A stretch of 10,683 nucleotides of DNA, from assembly GCA_023136395.1 (NCBI GenBank), contig JAGLRI010000034.1:1-10683 (forward strand). Direction: 5' to 3'. Position numbers and translations under genes: made by a program. Below the pieces are notes generated by a model. It was given only the letters and a program-made list of their open reading frames with translations. It ran no database searches and had not been told where the DNA came from. The first letter of the stretch is position 1. Each line of letters opens with the position of its first letter. This document shows, in pieces, positions 7,446-10,683 of this stretch. This DNA comes from Candidatus Bathyarchaeota archaeon. Lineage in GTDB: Archaea > Thermoproteota > Bathyarchaeia > Bathyarchaeales > Bathyarchaeaceae.

Positions 7446-8096
7446 CTACATCTTTACCTTAAACGGTGAGCCCATAGTAGATTTTACGTAGATCGACCTA
7501 ACGTTTTGTATTCCTCTTTTAAGTTTTTCCTCAATTTTACTCATCAATGCATGAATGTTTTCTGCAACTTCATTATCTGACATTTTTTCGGTTCCAACAC
7601 GGCATTGAAGAACTGGTTGCCCTCTTAATCTAATTAAGACCATTTTTCTATATTTTTCTATATATTCTTTAATATCTGCTGAGGGAGATATTGGAGTCGG
7701 CATTTTTCCCCTAGGTCCTAGCGCGGCACCTAGAACTCTCCCAACAACTGGCATTAATGAAGCCTCCGCAATAAAAAAATCATAAGTCCTTCCCAATTCC
7801 TTCAATTTTTTCTTATCCCCTGCGAAAGATTCAAGTTCACTCCTTTGGAGAACCAGGTCTGCCCCAATCCTCTTAGCTCTTAAAGCCATTTCGCCGGATG
7901 CAATTACACATATTCTGTTTCTTTCCCCAACCAAATGTGGCAATTCGACAAGTTCTTGAAATCTGTTTTCAGGCTTCTTTAAATCTATTTCCCGAAGATT
8001 TACAATTAGCTCTAGTGATTGTACGAAGTTTCTTTTCTCCGCACCATCCTTAACTTCCTTAATTGCTTGAAGGACATTTCTAGCATCTAACGACAT
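7446..8096 (-). CDS. rpl1: Ribosomal protein L1
   Basis: L1 forms the mobile stalk near the ribosomal E site, and in some archaea it also represses its own mRNA. The protein is 216 residues from the ATG at 8096. The KRNF segment (21-24), EIDLKKPENR (36-45), the LGPRGKMP signature (126-133) and STMGSPFKVKM at the end are typical. An in-frame TTG at 8108 would add four residues. I prefer the ATG because alignment with methanogen L1 starts there and because a TATA-like box is centred 25 bp before it, which would put the TTG upstream of the transcription start. There is no strong ribosome binding site before either start, so the mRNA may be leaderless. P0 follows after 11 bp. Confidence 0.96.
   Translation of the reverse strand: MSLDARNVLQAIKEVKDGAEKRNFVQSLELIVNLREIDLKKPENRFQELVELPHLVGERNRICVIASGEMALRAKRIGADLVLQRSELESFAGDKKKLKELGRTYDFFIAEASLMPVVGRVLGAALGPRGKMPTPISPSADIKEYIEKYRKMVLIRLRGQPVLQCRVGTEKMSDNEVAENIHALMSKIEEKLKRGIQNVRSIYVKSTMGSPFKVKM
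8025..8057 (-). promoter_or_regulatory. Hairpin near the start of L1, candidate L1 autoregulatory site
   Basis: On the mRNA strand GAAGTT (8057-8052) pairs perfectly with AACTTC (8030-8025) around a 21-nt purine-rich loop that contains GGATGG and GGAG. This is about 40 nt inside the L1 gene. In Methanococcus, L1 binds a hairpin at the equivalent place in its own mRNA, and the 3' arm there encodes the same Arg-Asn-Phe residues (AGAAACTTC). The inner helix of the known site is not obvious here, so regulatory function is inference. Confidence 0.3.
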
Positions 8097-8117
8097 CTTT
8101 AAACTCAACCCAGAGAT

Positions 8118-8125
8118 GTATAATA
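8118..8125 (-). promoter_or_regulatory. TATA-like box for an internal L1-P0-L12 promoter
   Basis: TATTATAC on the minus strand is centred 25 bp before the L1 ATG, in the 52-bp gap after L11. A T-tract (CCTTTTTAT, minus strand, about 8142-8134) lies between the L11 stop and this box and could end the upstream transcript. Together they suggest that L1-P0-L12 can be transcribed separately, with a leaderless or near-leaderless L1 message. Based on position and composition only. Confidence 0.45.
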
Positions 8126-8148
8126 GGCCGTTATAAAAAGGTTATTTT

Positions 8149-8640
8149 TTAATCCTCTTTTTCCAGCAGTTCGTTGTAGTTCCCTTGATCTATTTCTTTT
8201 TGAACCTGTCTTGGATCTTTCCCCTCTACTAAAACACCCATACTGACACAGCTTCCCAGAATCTCCTTAACAGCGTTTTTTAAATTTTTTGCCAAAATTT
8301 TAGATTGTTTAATCTTTGCAATTTTAATAGCCTTTGTTATGGGTAAGTCTCCTACTTTTTCAGTGTTTGGTGTTCCTGATCCCTTTTTAACCCCTAACTC
8401 ACTTACGATTAACGCGGAAGTCGTCGGAATACCTACACTTACTTCAAAACTCTTTGTTTCCGTATCTACAATTATCTTTACCGGCACCTTCATGCCCGCA
8501 TATTGATTTGTCATTTCGTTAATCTTGTTAACGACAGCGAGGACGTTGACTCCAAAGGGTCCTAAAGCTGGACCTAAGGGTGGTCCAGCGGTTGCTTGTC
8601 CTCCGTTAACCAGTGACTCAACCACTTTATTTTGGCTCAT
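8149..8640 (-). CDS. rpl11: Ribosomal protein L11
   Basis: L11 binds the GTPase-associated centre of 23S rRNA together with P0 and helps factor-dependent steps of translation. The protein has 163 residues, normal for archaea. The N-terminal domain carries the family signature GGQATAGPPLGPALGPFGVN (13-32), and the rRNA-binding C-terminal domain covers about 72-140, with DLPITKAIKIAKIK (98-111) and GSCVSMGVLVEG (129-140). A short acidic extension ends the protein. The ATG is one base after the stop of spt5, with GAGGAGG inside the end of spt5 as its ribosome binding site, so the two genes are translationally linked. A 52-bp gap with promoter-like sequence follows before L1. Confidence 0.98.
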   Translation of the reverse strand: MSQNKVVESLVNGGQATAGPPLGPALGPFGVNVLAVVNKINEMTNQYAGMKVPVKIIVDTETKSFEVSVGIPTTSALIVSELGVKKGSGTPNTEKVGDLPITKAIKIAKIKQSKILAKNLKNAVKEILGSCVSMGVLVEGKDPRQVQKEIDQGNYNELLEKED

Positions 8641-8641
8641 T

Positions 8642-9163
8642 TTACTCCTCCTCTAATTCAGAACTTTCAAAGATTTGTGGTTTCTCCTTCTTTATATGTT
8701 TCTCTGCTAATTTTACATAATCAGCATGAACTGTTATGGGTAGGGTGAAGGTGGCTTCCAGCAACTCAAGAACCACCTCTTCCTTTACCTTATCCACTCT
8801 CCTTATCTTTGCTTTCATCCCCTTAAAAGGTCCTCCAATTATCTCGACGAGATCATCTACATCCAATTCCTCTATCACGGGCTTTATGACAATATATCTT
8901 TCAATTTCTGAGAAATCAACGATCCCGGGAACTCTGGACCTTGAGTGTTTTATTCCTGCTATTGCCTCATCAACGAATTGAGGTCCATCAGCCTCAATAA
9001 ACAGGTAACCCTTTAACGCCTCTGGCACCAAAATAGCTTTTATTGGCAATTTACTAGTTTCAACCCTAACTTCAATTAGGTTTGCTACATTTTTCTCCTG
9101 CCCCGCTGTAGTACGAACCGCAAAGATTCTTGCAGCGTTCTTATCATCGTTTCTCTCATTCAT
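8642..9163 (-). CDS. spt5: Transcription elongation factor Spt5 (archaeal NusG)
   Basis: Spt5 binds the RNA polymerase clamp with Spt4 and raises processivity; its KOW domain can also contact ribosomes. The 173-residue protein has the NGN domain at about 12-95 (start of the fold at RIFAVRTTAGQEKNVA, and PEALKGYLFIEA at 47-58) and one KOW domain at about 103-150 (DLVEIIGGPFKGMKAKI at 104-120). A charged tail ends in EEE. It is slightly longer than many archaeal Spt5 proteins because of short charged ends. The ATG has a GCAGGA ribosome binding site. The gene sits in the usual archaeal place between secE (86 bp upstream) and L11 (1 bp downstream). Spt4 is not in the window. Confidence 0.97.
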   Translation of the reverse strand: MNERNDDKNAARIFAVRTTAGQEKNVANLIEVRVETSKLPIKAILVPEALKGYLFIEADGPQFVDEAIAGIKHSRSRVPGIVDFSEIERYIVIKPVIEELDVDDLVEIIGGPFKGMKAKIRRVDKVKEEVVLELLEATFTLPITVHADYVKLAEKHIKKEKPQIFESSELEEE

Positions 9164-9198
9164 ATTTTTTCCTGCCTATGAAACCCTTCTATTAATAG

Positions 9199-9221
9199 TG
9201 ATATAAATGTTAATGATATAA
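9199..9221 (-). promoter_or_regulatory. Tandem TATA-like elements upstream of spt5
   Basis: Two exact copies of TTATATCA (minus strand, 9221-9214 and 9206-9199) lie 15 bp apart in the 86-bp gap between secE and spt5. The nearer one is centred about 40 bp before the spt5 ATG, so transcription could begin just upstream of the ribosome binding site. They may be alternative TATA boxes for spt5. AT-rich chance repeats cannot be excluded. Confidence 0.35.
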
Positions 9222-9249
9222 CCATTACACTGACTAAAATCTCTCTCTT

Positions 9250-9426
9250 CTACGGAGTGAATCCCTGCATCATTGCTGAAATAAACTTAATAACAAATCC
9301 AATAACTCCAATTGCAAGGATTCCAAGTAAGCAAATCCTCATTGATAACCAGAGCTCTCTTCTTCCCGGCTTTTTAGCAAGTCTTAGCAACCTTGCGCAC
9401 GACTTTAAAAAAGATGTTAATCCCAA
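9250..9426 (-). CDS. secE: Preprotein translocase subunit SecE (Sec61 gamma)
   Basis: SecE is the small essential subunit that clamps the two halves of the SecY channel in the cytoplasmic membrane. The reading frame gives 58 residues from a TTG start, within the archaeal norm. An amphipathic N-terminal helix (FLKSCARLLRLAKKPGRREL, about 6-25) contains the conserved KKP..E pattern that lies along the membrane surface. One transmembrane segment follows (about 31-53, rich in Ile, Leu, Gly and Val). There is no ATG: a TAA lies five codons upstream in frame, and the TTG has GGTG 8 nt before it, which decides the start. The position immediately before spt5 and L11 is the standard archaeal location and supports the call. 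Confidence 0.93.
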   Translation of the reverse strand: MGLTSFLKSCARLLRLAKKPGRRELWLSMRICLLGILAIGVIGFVIKFISAMMQGFTP

Positions 9427-9600
9427 ATTTTTCGCACCATTTTATTTTTTCTTGTATTGTTATAAGGTCTCTTTTTGAGTTTTTTCAATCCGATCTATTT
9501 AAGTTACCTATTTTATTTTAAAGAGTAGAAAAATAAAGGTTTCCATAAAACTTATATCTAATTAAAAATTAAAGCGAAAAACTATAAAGTGGAGAGTAAA
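9427..9600. promoter_or_regulatory. Divergent promoter region between secE and the carbamoyltransferase gene
   Basis: This 174-bp AT-rich gap has no gene. For the + strand gene, CTTATATCT (9551-9559) is a good TATA candidate that would start transcription near 9580. It is followed by an inverted repeat TAATT-AAA-AATTA (9559-9571) and a ribosome binding site GGAG (9591-9594), 6 nt before the ATG. For secE on the minus strand, CTTAAATAG (9503-9495) or CCTTATAAC (9467-9459) could be the TATA box; the first leaves a leader of about 48 nt, while the second would start transcription almost on the GGTG site. Confidence 0.45.
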
Positions 9601-10515
9601 ATGCATTTATTAACTCTAAAAGATTGGACATCCGAGCAAATTAAAAGAGTCATCGAAAAGTCAATAATAATAAAGAATAATCCAAACAAATACAGCAGAT
9701 CTTTGCAAAATAAAACTTTAGCCATGATTTTTCAGAAAACCTCTACAAGAACAAGAGTCTCCTTCGAGGTAGCTATGACCCAATTAGGGGGGCACGCAAT
9801 TTACTTAGATTGGAGAACAACAAATTTCGCATTAGCAGATATTAAAGACGAGACCAAGTATCTTTCAAGAAATGTTGATTGCATCTTATCTCGTTTATTA
9901 AAAAATGATGACCTGAAAAAGATGGCTGAATCCTCTTTAGTTCCAATTATTAATGGCTGTTGTCAAAAATACCATCCATGCCAAGTTGTTTCTGATTTAA
10001 TGACAATCAAAGAAAAAAAGAAATCTCTTAAGGGATTAAAACTCGTTTATGTTGGGATTCATAATAACGTGTGCAACTCCTTGATAATAGGTTGCACCAA
10101 GACTGGAATGGAAATTACCACTGTTACTCCTATAAGGAATGAACCTTCCTTCGATAAGTCACTCATCAAAGAGGCTGAGCAGACAGGATTATACAAAACC
10201 ACTCTAGATCTTAAAAGAGCTGTGAAGGATAGTGACATTATTTACACTGATGCTTGGGTTGACATGGAGTTTTTCCTCGATCCAAAGTTTAGGAAGGAAA
10301 AGGAGAAAAGAGTGCGGTTGATGAAACCTTTTCAAATTAATAGTGAATTGCTTAGGGGCAGCGACGCCTTAATAATGCATGACATGCCTATTCACAGGGG
10401 TTATGAAATAAGTGATGACATCATAGAAAGCCCAAACTCTATAATTTATGTTCAAAGCGAGAATCGTTTACATTCAGCAAAGGGAATCCTATTAACAATG
10501 TTCGAGAAAATGTAA
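9601..10515 (+). CDS. Divergent carbamoyltransferase of the ornithine/aspartate carbamoyltransferase family
   Basis: The 304-residue protein has the length and fold markers of ornithine carbamoyltransferase, which makes citrulline in arginine synthesis. All carbamoyl-phosphate determinants are present: STRTR (48-52), HPCQ (125-128) and the C-terminal ENR (287-289). The amino-acid side is altered. NN (155-156) and Asp217 remain, but the family loop DxWxSMG reads DAWVDME (217-223), and HCLP reads HDMP (260-263), so the cysteine is replaced by Asp261. The 80s loop (FALADIKDE, 76-84) also differs from the LGRGE type. It may be a lineage-specific ornithine enzyme or may use another amine; I give no symbol for that reason. 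ATG 9601 is preferred over an in-frame GTG at 9589 because GGAG lies 6 nt before it. The next genes downstream are outside the window. Confidence 0.9.
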   Translation: MHLLTLKDWTSEQIKRVIEKSIIIKNNPNKYSRSLQNKTLAMIFQKTSTRTRVSFEVAMTQLGGHAIYLDWRTTNFALADIKDETKYLSRNVDCILSRLLKNDDLKKMAESSLVPIINGCCQKYHPCQVVSDLMTIKEKKKSLKGLKLVYVGIHNNVCNSLIIGCTKTGMEITTVTPIRNEPSFDKSLIKEAEQTGLYKTTLDLKRAVKDSDIIYTDAWVDMEFFLDPKFRKEKEKRVRLMKPFQINSELLRGSDALIMHDMPIHRGYEISDDIIESPNSIIYVQSENRLHSAKGILLTMFEKM

Positions 10516-10522
10516 GTTTTTT
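10516..10522 (+). terminator. Oligo-T tract after the carbamoyltransferase gene
   Basis: GTTTTTT follows the stop codon directly, with six consecutive T and no hairpin, a form common for archaeal termination. The remaining 160 bp to the window edge contain no gene I can support. Confidence 0.45.
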
Positions 10523-10683
10523 CAAAAATCCTTTCACAAATTATTCCTGTTAAGAAGTCTTTTCAAAACTGAAACAACCTTCTTTGATGTGCTAGATAAA
10601 TTACAAGTGGTATTTTTCTCTAAATCATACTATTGAGGTCCAAGAATTCGATTAATAAAGGAGTCTGGTTTGAAAGGTTCGAG

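Noticed and set aside
8097..8108. Upstream TTG start for L1 (four extra residues)
   Set aside because: The TATA-like box at 8118-8125 would place the transcription start after this TTG, and L1 relatives begin near the ATG at 8096.
9257..9478. 73-codon + strand frame opposite secE
   Set aside because: It is the shadow of the secE gene; the minus strand encodes a convincing SecE and the + strand product has no family features.
9589..9600. GTG start for the carbamoyltransferase at 9589
   Set aside because: The GTG overlaps the GGAG that serves as ribosome binding site for the ATG at 9601, and family alignment begins at the ATG.
10630..10683. Minus-strand frame entering from the right edge and ending at TAG 10630-10632 (17 codons, ending LGPQ)
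   Set aside because: It could be the C-terminus of a convergent gene, but 17 codons without recognisable motif cannot support a call.
10657..10683. AAAGGAG followed 6 nt later by TTG 10670 on the + strand, as a possible gene start
   Set aside because: Only four codons are visible and there is no clear TATA box at the right distance.

Overview
The window is archaeal chromosomal DNA of moderately low GC. The evidence is the archaeal type of almost every gene: aspartate-rich P-stalk proteins P0 and L12 (P1 type), a Spt5 protein with one NGN and one KOW domain, a 58-residue SecE (Sec61 gamma), archaeal AlaRS and LeuRS, a tRNA with a bulge-helix-bulge intron, GGTG/GGAGG ribosome binding sites and TATA-like boxes. 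The order secE-spt5-L11-L1-P0-L12-alaS is of the type I associate with the TACK (Thermoproteota) side of the archaea, and P0 lacks the usual C-terminal acidic tail. A Bathyarchaeia- or Nitrososphaeria-like lineage would fit, but this is only inference from the sequence.

Layout: (1) 1-399 on the + strand holds a tRNA-Arg(UCU) gene with a 14-nt intron and an encoded CCA, with a TATA box before it and a T-tract after it. (2) 400-9426 is one long minus-strand block that reads, in transcription order, secE (9426), spt5, rpl11, rpl1, rplP0, rpl12, alaS and leuS (400). Genes in this block are tightly packed or overlap. The exceptions are three gaps with promoter-like sequence, before spt5, before L1 and before alaS. 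(3) 9427-9600 is a divergent intergenic region. (4) 9601-10515 on the + strand is a carbamoyltransferase of the ornithine/aspartate family with an altered second-substrate pocket. (5) 10516-10683 holds a T-tract terminator and no clear gene.

How the genes work together: the minus-strand block is a gene-expression cluster. SecE is the essential small subunit of the protein-conducting channel. Spt5 keeps RNA polymerase processive and couples it to ribosomes. L11, L1, P0 and L12 build the GTPase-activating stalk and the L1 stalk of the large ribosomal subunit. AlaRS and LeuRS charge two abundant tRNAs and both carry editing domains. The tRNA-Arg at the far end is a separate transcription unit read towards leuS. 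The carbamoyltransferase is transcribed away from the cluster and is functionally unrelated to it.

Points most worth a second look: the carbamoyltransferase keeps all carbamoyl-phosphate residues but has DME in place of the ornithine SMG loop and HDMP in place of HCLP; AlaRS has a Gln in place of the fourth zinc ligand of its editing site; P0 has no acidic C-terminal tail; L1 has a hairpin near its start codon that may correspond to the archaeal L1 autoregulatory site; and secE is a TTG-started small gene that is easily missed. I see no mobile element, CRISPR array or unfamiliar multi-gene system here.
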